64,000 nt of DNA from Apricaphanius iberus (GCA_028564705.1 JAPXFQ010001965.1:186001-250000), one strand, 5' to 3'. Shown: positions 1 through 11,552, numbered from the stretch's first letter. Made by a program: numbers and translations. Notes: generated by a model from the letters alone, not told the origin.

Positions 1-832
1 CACTGGCTATGCCAATTATGTTATTCACCTAAGTCAGCACTTTTGGGAGATTTTGGACCAACGTGTTGAAGAGCACTCTACTAGATCATAATCCAAAGAC
101 AGAACTATGTAATAACTTTGAAAGAACAATTACATTCTCTTCAATAATGATCAAAATAATTAATGAAAAAAACAGTTAAGACATACTGGAACTGAGAAAA
201 TGAAGGGGTCCGATATTTTTGTTTGTTTGAGCTATGATATCATTAGGGGAAAGTATGTACACTTAAACAAAATTCATATACAGTGTTATTATCATGTTTA
301 TAGTAGGGTTGCAAAGGATTTCATAAATGACTCAAATGGCCTGACACCAAAAGAACAAAATCTCTGACACAATGCTTTGCCACAACTGCTTACTTTTCAG
401 TGGGTTGTTTGTTTCATAGATGGCCACTATTGGAGATGCAACACATAATTCTGTTTAAAGTAGTGAGACATGAAAAAAAAAAAGAAATCAATGAAAAAAG
501 TTTGGGATGTATTAAACCAAAAGGGGAAACATACTCTACAATACATTTTATTAGTGTTGCGCAATAATGTGACGTAAACAATTACTTTATAGATGACCTT
601 AACTGCATTACAAATGGACAAAATCAATCTTTACTGTAAGAGCAACAAGCAGATGCAGCATACTGGACCTTCCTGCACAAATTCAGTTACAAGTGTTACT
701 TAGAAAATATAAAATGAAGATCTGTAATAAGGAAATCGTTCAAATTAAACTCTTGTGGCTCTGAGCATATATATGCACAGATTTTCAACATTTGAGAAGA
801 AATTAATTTTCACAATACTGACCAGGGATGTC
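1..832. other. AT-rich stretch, nothing recognised
   Basis: Low-complexity AT-rich DNA. The only frame above 60 codons (427-627, minus) is phenylalanine-rich and reads a poly-A/T run, so it is not credible as a gene. No splice-flanked coding block or repeat family was recognised. Confidence 0.5.
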
Positions 833-1956
833 ACGGTTACCGGTGTAGCAGTAAACCCTGGCAAAAATGTCGACAATAATTATTATCGCTGTGGATTAGC
901 ACGTCCACGGTGACGCTTACCAGCCACCGTCTCATCTGCTGTGGTTGCCAAACAGGCGCACTTTGTAGTTTACAACCAAAACTTTCTTTAAGCAAAAATG
1001 ATGGCCGAAGAATGGCAGCGCTCAGGACATTTATCAGCCCTCAAAGAAGACAAAGTCGGAAGTATGGACATATTTTGCTGTCTGCAGAACGTGCAGGAAA
1101 AAAGTGTCTGCGAAAGAAAGCAACACTTCTAACCTCATTACACATCTGCATGAGTATTAGCCACAACTCTACAGTCAATGCAAGGTAGTTAACGTTAGCC
1201 TTTTAGCTGGAATGCGTGATGTGAGGACTCTGGGTTGAAGGAGAATGCAACGAGTCGCCCTATAGTGCAGCCGCAGCGTCCGCTGTCAGCATATACACCG
1301 TGTCACGGATACCTCCACATTGAAATTACGCTAGGCATTATGGGGCTCCCAGGGGGCAGATAAGAGTTTTAGTTTAGTTTAGTTGGTCGGCAATGCAAAA
1401 GATTGACTCTCACTGCATTATTTTGAATTTAACAATGATTACTACCTGATGACATTTTCCAAAAGCTGATTTTGCAAAGCTCACTGGAAGGACACAAACA
1501 GAGAACAATATTTTCCTGATATATAGGGTTTTATTTAGTTGTCAGAAAATATTATAACACGTTTCTGGCGCTATAAGTAGTAGGCCTAAGTGTAATACCC
1601 TGGAAAGGATCAATGACACATAGTTGTCATGAAAAATTGGAATCAATAGCAAATATATCTTGAACTTCTTATAGTACGCCCTAATTCAAACCTCTGCTAC
1701 TGTAAAATGTTCCTGACAAATCGCTATTTGCATGCTCAACCCTTGTTCCTTTACTTTGATGTGAAAAGTTGCACTTTTGATAAGGCTTTGTCTGTATTAT
1801 TTAAATATAACAAACAATGTTAAACTGTTTCAAAACTATTTCTTTTTTTGAAGGAATATTGATGCGTTCTAAACATATTGAATACCCTTTAAAAAAAATA
1901 CCACAACAATACAGAAAACCATGATGATTTTGGTCACAATAACCATGACATAACAT
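833..1956 (+). mobile_element. hAT-like DNA transposon relic
   Basis: The left end reads CAGGGATGTCACGGTTACCG, a typical hAT-like fish terminus. Near 1920-1956 the reverse complement gives an imperfect match (TGTTATGTCATGGTTATTGTG), taken as the right end. Between them lies a decayed BED zinc finger in the expected N-terminal position. About 1.1 kb is far shorter than an autonomous hAT element, so most of the transposase is missing. No clear 8-bp target duplication was found. The right boundary is uncertain: CATCCCTG near 2404 is an alternative end. Confidence 0.55.
1035..1184 (+). pseudogene. BED-type zinc finger of a hAT transposase, decayed
   Basis: The frame starting QPSKKTKSEVWTYF, continuing CRTCRKKVSAKESNTSNL and then ITHLHEY followed by a stop, matches the N-terminal BED finger of hAT/ZBED transposases: aromatic KSEVWxYF, a Cys-x2-Cys pair, the S/TSNLxxHL helix and a histidine. 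The position where the family has the last zinc-binding histidine (Y-H-P-Q-L-Y) is a TAG stop, and residues between WTYF and the first cysteine are missing. BED fingers bind transposon ends. This copy is dead; in the family the dimerisation and catalytic regions would follow, and none were found downstream. Confidence 0.65.
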
Positions 1957-4900
1957 TTTCACACTGTGACATCATTTTAAAACTTACTTTTAAACTTACT
2001 GCAAGCTGCTGGATTTTTACCTTCCCAGCTCAAAATATATTTGGCAAGCACAACTGTCTTCAAACTGGTTTGGTCTCAAATATGTATTTTAAAAGAATGC
2101 ACAAAAAACTTTGATTGGTAACAAAATGTATGTCTGTGATAGTGAGGATTCCCAGTTCTAATAGAAACAATAGAGACAAACAGGTCTTATTGTACATTTA
2201 AATGTGGAATCACAAGTGAAAAAAAAAGTTCAATTAAATAATGGATCATCCAATAGAACATGGGACTGCTTCGATATTTTACAGATTGTAGTATAGTTTA
2301 TATATTGTATTTAAATTTTTGATTTGTAAGTAAATGCTGCAAATTAAATGCATTCCCTAGAAATACGGTATATTTATAAGTGATTCAGTAATTACCATCC
2401 CTGTTTTTGTACAGTGAAGATTAAGTTTCTGAGTTGCTTCATTAAGGATGATGCTGGTCATGTGAATAGTTTAGCAAATGTACTAACACATTATATGCGT
2501 TGTACAGTTTCAATTTCTAAAGTCTTCACAGAACAAAGCATTTATGTAGCCTTGAATATAAAACACATGGCTACTTTTCACCCAACACTGATCTTGGTCC
2601 TTTTAATTACTTTTTCATTTGTTGGAGCCACCCAAGGTTCTGTTTATTGTGGCCCACTTGATTACTGTCACGAGGCTGGTGTGGTTGCCATAGTGTGACC
2701 ATTGTGTCATGTCCTTTGAATTTTAATTATCATTCACTGCCTGACTTGAGCCGAGGACATTATAAACCCGAACAAATATCATTTTGTCTCATCTTAATGA
2801 CCCCACTCCTGAAGGTTGTTTCTCTGATCCTGCCTTTCAAATAGATGTTTGATGAGATAGTCGAATTGGAATACAGTAAATCACTACGTGTGAATCGCTT
2901 TGATCCACAGAAATGTGCTATGATGTAAGAGCCCAGTCACACTCACAGATGTTCATCAGAAAACTTTGTGATTGAATATTGTGATACAAAAATGGCCATT
3001 ATCCCATGTTTTCAGTTGCTTTTGACACCTTCTGTAAAATGCACAAATGTTTATAAAAAAATAAAAAGGGGAAAAGTTTGTTTATATGATAGCGCTTCCA
3101 CTCTTTCACCTCAAACTGAGACAAATGGTAGGGTGAGCTAAATTTGCTGGCTTGAACTTAAACTATCACTGTGCACAGTTTTTAACTCCTCCAAGTACCC
3201 TAACTGTAGTTTGCGAGAATATATGATCGCTGGAATGACACAAGACAAATCAAGGTAAGGAGTAGCAGATATGTGTCAGTCACTGACACCTCTGCAGCTG
3301 TTATGAAACTTTGACAGAGGGCAGGGTTTTGAAAAACAGCTAAAGTGTAGCAGGGATGAGGGTAAGAACTCAATTTGCATTAATATAAAAGTTAAATGCC
3401 AAGTTCAAAGTCTTTTAAAGGTCACAAACTTTTGAATTAAATATAATATAATATAAATAAATTGAACCGTGTAATCCGTGCTTACTTAGGTAAATGGAAA
3501 GAGATTCCTAGGGGGAAAAAAAATCTTGGCTAGTTTCCATATTGTAAGTACTGCTAATCATTTTCTGTCACATGTGATGTATGCGCTTTGTCAATTCAGT
3601 CTCAGTATTAGTATTAAAAAAGCATACTTTTTTTTTCCAAGCTGCAGTTGTTTGGGTTTTCCGCCTGGTTTATAAAGCATTAAACATGAAGACATTCTTT
3701 GTAAATCCTGCAAAAAGAAGTGTTAAAAACAGAGTTTGTTTGTTATTAAAATGCTCACATTGTAGACAAATCTACAGGCAATTATGAATTCTTAAAACGA
3801 CTTAATCGAACTATATCATACAGGTCTTTTTAATTGCTTTCCAAAACGTGCATAAATATTTGACTTTAAAGGGACTATTCCAGATATCAACATTTCCAGG
3901 AGTCTGCTAAGGTAACAGAGATCAAAAGTGTGTCAAGTCAATATGTTACAAGAAATACCTAAAAGGGAATATTTGAAAGTTTAAGAAGGAAAAACTGTCT
4001 GATCCTAAAGGTGAGAGAAAGGGGGGGGGGGGAGCAAAAGAGCAGAGTTTCTGTTTTAGCCTCCCAATCCTGACCGAATAGTGGACGGTCATATCTCACG
4101 GGGCTCATGTCAATACAGCCTTGTCTTTAGCCTAAGCACAAACTAATAACTGCGAAGACACATGACCACTCACCACATATGCATGGCCTGCATTACTGAC
4201 TCAGCCACTGTAACCTAATATTATTGCACTTTTTTGCAAGCATGAATCGATACCCAAAAAAGTTAACTTCAAAAAGCAAAAAACAAATGGTAGATAAAAA
4301 TCCAAAAATATCAAATGTTAGTTAAAAATGTTGTAATACATCCGTAATAATACATATAACTTCTGTTTTCAGTCATTCTCATTCCTTAAGGCAACCTTAT
4401 CAGGTCAAAAAATGAAGGTTGCCTGAAACATACATGGATTGTCTTACGTGCTGCTGATAAGATGATTGTAAATCAAGATGGTGGCAAAGCAATCTCAGGA
4501 CCAGACAACTGAAGCTACATATCATTTTCCTGCTGCAGAAACACCTTTCAGTCAAGCTTGTCCTCTGTAACACTACTACAGCAAAACATAAGGATGTCAC
4601 AGATAATGACCCCCAGAGTGAGAACAAAAACATGGCGGCTGCCTGAGAAAACAATCATCATAAGAAAGGCTTTAAGTATCTTTGAGATCCCAAACAATTT
4701 CAGTCTTCATAATGTATTAAATACCTAGAAAAACAAGAAACAAACATATTCCCATCAGCAGCGTACATCAGAAAAAGGATCATTTAAATTCTGTTTCTAC
4801 CAAGGCTTGATGATTAGTTTGTTGAACAATACTGTTTATCAAGGCCAGCTGCCATACTTTAATGCTATTGGATCGCTTTACAATAAAAAAATAGCAGAGA

Positions 4901-5518
4901 CTCCCGTTCAGCTTGCTAACGAAAGACTATCTGCAGCTTTAGAGTACATATATATTTTGAAATAATGTACATATCAACCACCATGTCCATAGACTTTCTA
5001 TGCTCTCACACAGGCATGAGTTTTAATCCATAAAACAGCTTTTATTTAGGTTTTTAATACAGCCATGTTATATTTTAACTATACTTCACAACTGTCATAA
5101 AACAATGTTTATGATCACCAGCAATGTTTATTGGTGTAAATATTTAATTATCCCTGTTTTATTATATTTTTTTAAATAATGATTTTACTGTGAAATTAGA
5201 AAACTTTTTTACATAGTTTTTTGTTTTTGTTTTTTTTTGTCTAAAAGTAAAGATGTACAATACATTAAAGTAGTCATCATTGCAACATCAATATGTACAA
5301 AGTTTTACAACAATTAGAATAATAAATGGATCCTAACCGCATTGTGTTGCAACTAAGATGATACTTGAATATACAAAACTAGATTTCAATCCATCTATAT
5401 GATTGGGCTGATTTGATCGTACATGTTTTATCAATTTGATCTGCTATTCCTTTAAATAGATTGTGATTATATTTCTTTTAAATTGGTGCAATAAACATGA
5501 ACTGAAATGAAAGAAAAG
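1957..5518. other. AT-rich noncoding stretch
   Basis: Mostly unique-looking AT-rich sequence with short homopolymers, including a G run at about 4020-4032. Frames at 2414-2698 (plus) and 4400-4654 (minus) show no recognisable domain and no convincing splice context. Nothing else could be supported. Confidence 0.4.
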
Positions 5519-6436
5519 GTAGGGGTGGGCGGCATGGCAAAATTTTCATATAATGGTATTTAAAAAAATTATAACGGTATTACGGTATTTAACTGTATTT
5601 TTTTTGCCATACGAGACCGTTCAATCCACATTATCTTATAAGAATGAAGAATATAAAAATGTGCTTTAAATAGCCCATTTTACTGCCATATGGACTGCAT
5701 CATATTGTTTTTTCCGAACACAGGTGAATGATATGAAAATAATTAAAATGATTATGATTCTACTAGGCATTCTTGATGTTCTAAGGCTGAAAGTATACAT
5801 TTTCTAAACCTCACGTTGCCGCAAGCAACAAATTGCATCTTCTAATTGCTTTGCATGTAGTACTGAAGAATCGCGCTAGGGGGCAGAGTATAGACTCAGA
5901 CCGGATTTTGCCAAGAAGTAAAATAAACATGGCGACCGTAGGTGATTATTAGCTGCTTAATATTCATATAACAACAGAAAAAAGGACGGCAGAAGTATCG
6001 CAGATGCTATGTAAAACATATTTACCACTATTAATGACTTCTTTCCTACTGGTTTTGCCGCCGTTGACCGCGTGTACCTACAGACGGTCAAATAGCGCTC
6101 AAAAGGTAGCGTGTAAAAGGTATGCTGTTCGGTTGTCGTCTGACATTTTAAGGCCGATAAACTTTTTAAACTATAGACGAGACTCCTCTTTTTTGGAATT
6201 ACTTCATCAGAATTGTGTGCTTCGCTCCTGCCAGCAGCTGTACTTAGTTAAAAGCGTTATTTTCTACAATGTGGTGAAGAGCGTGTAGCAGTGAAATCGG
6301 TCCTGACTGAAACACTTCCCCTCATTAAACGTTCCGGAAGTTGTCCGAGCTATTCACTAGGGGTATATTAAAAATTCATATTATAACGAAAATAAACACC
6401 GGTTTTCGGTATGAACCGGTATACCGCCCAGGCGTA
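5519..6436. mobile_element. hAT-like MITE, about 0.9 kb
   Basis: The left end is TAGGGGTGGGCGGCATGGC. The reverse complement of the right end is TACGCCTGGGCGGTATACCG. Inside both ends are runs of 'ggtatt/accgg' subterminal motifs (ATAACGGTATTACGGTATTT on the left, AACCGGTATACC on the right), as in fish MITEs whose ends carry repeated transposase sites. The interior has no transposase; the 94-codon frame at 6004-6288 is unrecognised. The interior includes CATGGCGAC, which resembles a host 5' UTR or YY1-like site, but this is not evidence of a gene. Confidence 0.6.
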
Positions 6437-7051
6437 AGACAAAGACTAAACAATTTATTTGAGATCTTGTTCATTAATGTCCTTGCTGGAAACTTAAAAA
6501 TATGACCATGAAAAATCTTAAAGACTTATAAGGAGGGATGGGCTTACTATTACTGGTGGGAAACATTATTGTGGTGAGACTGCTTAGTTTATAGATTTAT
6601 TGTCAGAACAATAAACTCTAATTGATGATGTCTACAAACCCAAAAAACTGATAGTCTGGTTAGGATTGTCATTATTTATTTATTTATTTATTTTTTCAGC
6701 AGTTATATAGTTCCATGATAGTATCAATAAATGTTAATATATTTGAAAATATGAATGAATGCAATGTGTTATTGCTTGAAAAAGCTTTACTACTATGTGT
6801 AAAGGATGTGCTGAACTTGTCTATTTGATTTAAGTTTTTTTTTTATAGCTTTATTTATTTTTGTGAGGATCTGGCTGAATACTGAGATGTATCAATGAAA
6901 ACATGGAAGAGTTTCTCATGAACAAGCTAAACGCTTTAGCTTTGTCTGAGATATGCAGAGGTTTATATAGAAGCAAATAGTGTAAATGTATGATTGTTTG
7001 TTTATTTAAATTTATATAAAATAATTTGTCCATATTACGTGCGTCCATAAC

Positions 7052-7110
7052 ACCCCCCCCCCCCACACACACACACACACACACAAAACAAAAAAACAAA
7101 ACAACAACAA
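7052..7110. repeat. (C)n(AC)n microsatellite with A-rich tail
   Basis: A run of C, then about a dozen AC units, then interrupted AAAC/AACA repeats. It accounts for the valine/cysteine-rich minus-strand frame at 6851-7138, which is an artefact. Confidence 0.9.
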
Positions 7111-8619
7111 ACAAACAAACAAAACACAGCTGTGACAATGCTAAGCTATTTTGGACATGACATATTTATTTCTTTATTTGAAATAAATCAGTTCAGCAGT
7201 TCAATGCTAAGAAATGAAATTATCCGAATACCCGGCACTGATTATTTTTCTATGTTGAGTTGGGAAACAAGCTCTGTAATAAAACACTGATTATATCTGT
7301 GTGGTCTGGTAATTACTTTTCATGACATCCCCCCCTCAAGAGGTAACAAACAATCTGTGCTGACCAACCAAATTACCAGCATAATGCCTCCCTCTTCCAA
7401 TTAGTACCTCGAAGGATGATGATGGCACACAGAGTATTTACAATCAAGGCTTAAGAGACAGAGTGTGTTTTAATTATGCAAAACAAGCGAAAAGCTTTAA
7501 TGTGTTTTCAATCATCTCATAATACCAGGATAAAACTGCATGTTTTGAACAATCACCCCTGTAGGTTGCATATGTATTTTTTGGCTGGTTAAGGAGTGGT
7601 TGTTGCTAATTAATTTGCAGCATGCAAGCACCTAGAGGTTACCACTTCAATGCAGCCTGTGACTCATGAATCATCGGTAAACCCCCCAAAAATATTGAAA
7701 GTTATATCAGATTGAACCTCGCTGTAACTCATGATGCACAATGAATGGGCTTCGTCTGTCCTTCCTTGTGTTTTACCTCGATCCGGAGCAATTTGGATGT
7801 GTTTCCATTTGGTTAAATTACAAAGCAGGAACTCTGGACTTCAAAGCTATTTTTTCTCTAACTGTGTGTGCATCTCTAATAAGCTGTATTTGACTCCTTA
7901 ACAAAAAAACTGACCACACGACACAGAAAGGTTCAAATGAATAAGAATATTTTTTTAAAAGCAGCAAGTTTGGGAACACATGCATTGGCTGCGTGTGATT
8001 GTCTCGGTGCTGTAGAGTCAAAGCTTCTTCGCGCAGCTCTCATTAAGACAGCGGTTCGGCCACTGACAGAAAGCAGCGGATTTTTTTTTTTTTTTTAATC
8101 AACGGTTGAACTAGTCATTGAAACTTCCTTGGCTCATTTGCTCAACCGCACTTCATTTTTTCTTCCCGATCGCTCCATTTTCAGCACCCGATGTTGCAGA
8201 TAAGTACAGAAACACGCACAGGCACCTGCTTCTTTATCCTGCGCTGCAACACAAGTAGCCTTGTCCTTCTCTCGCACTTCCCGTCACTTTAACTTCTACC
8301 CTGACCAGAGAGCGGCAAAAGTCCCCCCTTAATAAGCGATGTCACCGCTACACGGAATGGATCGCAGGAGGAAAAATCAACTGAATCACCCGCACAAAAG
8401 GACAACTGTCTCTCAGTCTGCCCCGAACTGAGAAAGATAACAGCCCAGCTGAACAGATAAGCCCTTCCTTCCTCATTTCAAAGTCTTTCAGCATCCAACA
8501 TGCTTAGCACATTAAAAGCATATCCCAAGATGGAATAGTGATAATAATTTACTATCTGGCAACGCTGAACGGGTCATCAGGCTAGTGGTCAATATTTTCA
8601 AAAGGCATTCTTTGAATCG

Positions 8620-8647
8620 TTTTTTTTTTTTTTTTTTTTTTTTTTTT
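8620..8647. repeat. poly(T) tract
   Basis: 28 consecutive T on the plus strand (poly-A on the minus strand) within the putative intron, about 80 bp past the splice donor. No adjacent retroposon body or target duplication was recognised. Confidence 0.9.
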
Positions 8648-8727
8648 GGTGTGCTTGTTTCCGAGTCTCCATCCGCTTTAGATTATAACAAACATTTTTT
8701 TTAAAAGCTCTTTTTTTTGTCTCTTAC

Positions 8728-8789
8728 CTGCTGTTGAGGGTCAAAGCTGGAAAGAGAAGCAGTAAGCAAATAGCCTGGATGAATTTCAT
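8728..8789 (-). CDS. first coding exon of a secreted or membrane protein gene
   Basis: On the minus strand an ATG at 8789 opens 20 codons plus two bases before a consensus donor, CAG|GTAAGAG, with the exon ending at 8728. The peptide begins MKFIQAICLLLLFPALTLNS: a lysine, a run of hydrophobic residues with LLLLF, then small residues, the classic layout of a cleavable signal peptide. The intron is phase 2. Upstream lie a purine-rich leader and a TATA-like box, so this looks like exon 1 of a genuine host gene whose remaining exons lie below position 1 or were not recognised. The peptide would direct the product into the secretory pathway. I cannot name the gene: signal peptides carry little family information, and no mature-protein sequence is visible. 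Confidence 0.6.
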
Positions 8790-9010
8790 AGCTGTCTCAC
8801 ACTCCCGTTCCTGCTCCCTTCTCAGATGCTTTTTTGCCTTTCCCCTGTGTCTCTCTCTTCGCTCTCTAGCTCTCCCACTGGCTGCTTGGGTTTTTTAACG
8901 CACTTTCACACTCCCCCCCCCCCCATACACACACACACACTCTCTCTCTCTCATACACTCATACACACTCACTGATACACAAGCAGCGAGCCAGACAGAT
9001 GCAACACAGT
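8790..9010 (-). other. putative 5' UTR of the signal-peptide gene
   Basis: Between the TATA-like box and the ATG, the minus-strand leader is purine-rich (AGAGAGCGAAGAGAGAGAC) and includes a microsatellite. The boundary near 9010 is inferred from the usual 25-30 bp TATA-to-start distance. No upstream in-frame ATG was noticed close to the start. Confidence 0.4.
8911..8958. repeat. (C)n(AC)n(TC)n compound microsatellite in the 5' UTR
   Basis: A C run, then AC repeats, then TC repeats. On the minus strand it reads (GA)n(GT)n(G)n inside the inferred leader of the host gene, so allele length could change the 5' UTR. Confidence 0.85.
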
Positions 9011-9039
9011 GGCTTGGCGAGAGAGGGAGGATCTCTGGC

Positions 9040-9047
9040 TTTAAATA
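9040..9047 (-). promoter_or_regulatory. TATA-like box for the minus-strand gene
   Basis: TATTTAAA on the minus strand, about 250 bp upstream of the signal-peptide ATG and preceding a purine-rich leader. Position and sequence suit a core promoter, but this is inference from sequence alone. Confidence 0.35.
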
Positions 9048-9502
9048 ACACAGGGACACAGACTGACTAGGTAATGGAAAAGAGCGGGTGGGGCTAAAAT
9101 CAAGCGAGGGAGATGTGGAAGTGATATGATGTCAGCGACCATGCTGCTTCAGCTAGTGGTGAAAGGCATTTTTTTTGCTTTTGTTTGGAGCTTGTTGTGC
9201 TCACAACAAAACACCCTCCCATTCATTTCATTCTGCCTCCTACATTTTTTGATAGGTAAACATGCAGTCAAACATTTAGGGGAAACAGCCACCTCCAGAG
9301 GAAAAATGCAGAGTTTATAGTCCAGTGACTACAAAACAAGCTCAAACAAGGCACAAGAACAGATTACAGTATTAGTTCTATAATAAAGATGAAGTGTGGA
9401 AATGTGAATGAATAGTGAAAGGAGAGAAATTGAGATAGAGGAAAAAAAAAAAAAAAAACTAATGACGGAAAATGTTTGTAACATTTATATTTTAGTTTTT
9501 TT

Positions 9503-9850
9503 TAGGGATGCAACTACACCACATTTTTTTAAACCAATACAATACCGATACTTGAATTTGAGTGCTTGCCGATACTACCAATACTTCTACCGCACAAAAA
9601 TAAATGCAATGAATTGGAAGACAGGCTTAATTATTATCGTCTCTGCTTGTTACAAAAAATGATGGTGAATTAGATAAAGAAATTTTAAAAATGACCAAAA
9701 AAGCTAAAAATTCAAGTTAAAAATATAATTTTCTTTGTGTGAGATTTTTGCAGTTTCCACATTTTAAGTATGGGTTCATGGTCTTGGTTAACTTTAACTG
9801 ATACTGATACAGTACATAGTGTACCAGTATCAGTATAGGTGCATCATTAG
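9503..9850 (+). mobile_element. MITE, TAGGGATGCAAC family, copy 1
   Basis: Left end TAGGGATGCAACTAC. The reverse complement of the right end reads CTAATGATGCACCTATAC. GTTTTTTT lies on both sides, consistent with an 8-bp hAT target duplication but low in complexity. The interior carries repeated CCGATACT-type motifs. The segment around 9610-9790 (GAATTGGAAGACAGG, CTCTGCTTGTTACAA, GCAGTTTCCACATTTTAAG) recurs in reverse orientation in the copy at 11233-11552. No coding capacity. Confidence 0.65.
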
Positions 9851-9968
9851 GTTTTTTTTTAATTATTATTGTGTTTTGGGGAAATGAGACATGCACAACT
9901 AGCTATACCAGGAGTCTGCAACCTGCAGCACTGGAACCACATGTGGCTTTTTAGCCCCTCCAGTCAGA

Positions 9969-10555
9969 ACGTTTACATGCACATCTAAATCGAGCTCTTA
10001 GCAGAAATCAGACTTATCGCAGAGCAGAGTTGAGGGTTGAGTTACCGTTTACATGTCACTCAGAAAATCAAATTATTAAATGAAGCGCATTCCACTCCAT
10101 GACACTAGATGGCGACATGCGCTCTTTCGCACCGACATTCTCCCCTTGGACTTGAGTCAGACAGATGTGAAAAAAATATTTAAGTCAGTGAAGAAGACGG
10201 ACTAAAAGCAGGATGAGCGAAGTAATGGACAAAAACAACGCTGCAGCATAGAAGTACTGCACTGTTTGACTTTGTTACACTCGTTGCTGTCTGTTGTTGC
10301 TGTCCCGTTCTCATCACTTCCCAGAGTTGGAGGGACGAGGCTTCTAGAAGCTCGAATAGTGGTGACAGATAATGCAATTGGAGAATCTTATTTCTCAGCA
10401 TGTGTGCGCCTGAGTAGCTTAGTCTGGCTTTTTAAAGTCCAGTTCGGTTCGACTTAAGTCAAGCTAAGGTGAATACATGCATTTCAAAGGTCAGATTTCA
10501 GTCGGGCTGAGGCAATAACTTGAATTTCTCTTGGTGCACTAAGTGTGTTTACATG
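9969..10555 (+). mobile_element. MITE, GTTTACATGCA family, copy 1 of an inverted pair
   Basis: Begins GTTTACATGCACATCTAAAT and ends GTGTGTTTACATGCAG. Internal landmarks are TACTGCACTGTTTGACTTTG, TTACACTCGTTGCTG and CAGTCGGGCTGAGGCAATA. The same landmarks appear in the same order on the minus strand in the adjoining copy at 10546-11085. Short frames at 10180-10401 and 10266-10457 fall inside it and are not genes. The transposase class that mobilised it is not clear. Confidence 0.65.
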
Positions 10556-11085
10556 CAGTTTAAAAATAAAAAAGTATTGCCTTAGTCCGACTGAATTCGG
10601 ACTTCTGAAACGCACGTATACAATTCAGTCCGACTGAAGTTGACCCGAACTGGCTTTCTCTTAATCAAGCAAATGCACCCAGATGATGCGGTTGGAAAAC
10701 CACATTTCTCTGCATGTAAATAACGTCCAAGCTTCCGCCTTCGGGAAGTGACGACAGGAATAACATCACCGGAACAAGCAGCAATGAGTGTAACATGATC
10801 AAACAATGCAGTACTTACAAAATGTGCTGTAATGCAATGTTGTCTTCTAGTTCTCGTTGTGTGTATCCTGATTTACTTTGTCTTCTTCACTGCTGTCAAC
10901 AGTTTGTTACTTTCTGTGTGACACTCTAGGCTGACTGGAATAAAACAATACTCCCATGTTAAAACCTAATTTAGCAGAGTCAAACGAAATTCATTCAATA
11001 ATTACATTTTCTGAGCGAGAATTGTAGCTAGGGCATTAAGTCGATTATTGGCATTAACTCAATTTAGATGTGCATATGTACATAC
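10546..11085 (-). mobile_element. MITE, GTTTACATGCA family, copy 2, inverted
   Basis: Reverse complementing this segment gives, in order, CACATCTAAATTGAGTTAAT, CAGAAAATGTAATTATTGAA, AGTACTGCATTGTTTGATCA, TTACACTCATTGCTGC and CAGTCGGACTAAGGCAATAC, aligned with copy 1. The two copies meet at GTGTGTTTACATGCAG, forming a large imperfect palindrome. The 74-codon minus-strand frame at 10582-10806 lies within it and is not a gene. Confidence 0.65.
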
Positions 11086-11232
11086 CGACTGGCTCCTGAA
11101 AACGTTTAGTCAAAATGCAAAAGAATTGAGCAATGTTTTAAAGTGTAAAAGTACTATTTTATTTCTTTTTATTCAAGCCTATTTTCATGCAATATATGCA
11201 TAACATTTCCAGAAAATAAATAGGTTTGTAGG

Positions 11233-11552
11233 TAGGGATGCCTGATACGATACCGTTCTAATGTACTCATATCGGTATTGGTTAGTTAACCGATACCATA
11301 AACCAATACTTAAATTGTGGAAACTACAATAATTTGGCAGAAAATGTTTGTTTTACTTGAAATTTTAGTTTTGGGTTAATTTTTATCAGTATTTTATTTT
11401 TCACCTGATTCACCATTATTTGTTGTAACAAGCAGAGAAGAAATTAAAACCTGTCTTCCAATTCATTACTTTTGTTTGTGTGTAGTAGAAGTACACACAA
11501 CCAAGTATCGGTATCGTATCAGTTTGAACAAAGTTGTATCGTTGCATCGCTA
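11233..11552 (-). mobile_element. MITE, TAGGGATGC family, copy 2
   Basis: Ends TAGGGATGC and GCATCGCTA. Flanks TTTGTAGG and CTTGCAAG agree at 5 of 8 positions and all three differences are transitions, as expected for an aged 8-bp hAT target duplication. Its reverse complement carries the same internal landmarks as the copy at 9503-9850, including GAATTGGAAGACAGG and CTCTGCTTGTTACAA. Confidence 0.65.

Larger units (their letters stand above)
6437..8727 (-). other. probable start of intron 1 of a minus-strand host gene
   Basis: Lies downstream, on the minus strand, of the signal-peptide exon at 8728-8789, so it should be the beginning of that gene's first intron. No further exon was recognised here. 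The block at about 7290-7700 has balanced composition and homeodomain-like AATTA motifs unlike the surrounding AT-rich sequence, so it could be a conserved noncoding element; that needs alignment. A (C)n(AC)n microsatellite lies at 7052-7084 and a poly-T run at 8620-8647. Confidence 0.35.

Noticed and set aside
2404..2404. CATCCCTG as the right end of the first hAT relic
   Set aside because: The inner sequence next to it does not mirror the left end, whereas 1920-1956 does; kept only as an alternative.
6851..7138. 95-codon minus-strand frame with a CVCVCVGGGG run
   Set aside because: Produced by the (C)n(AC)n microsatellite.
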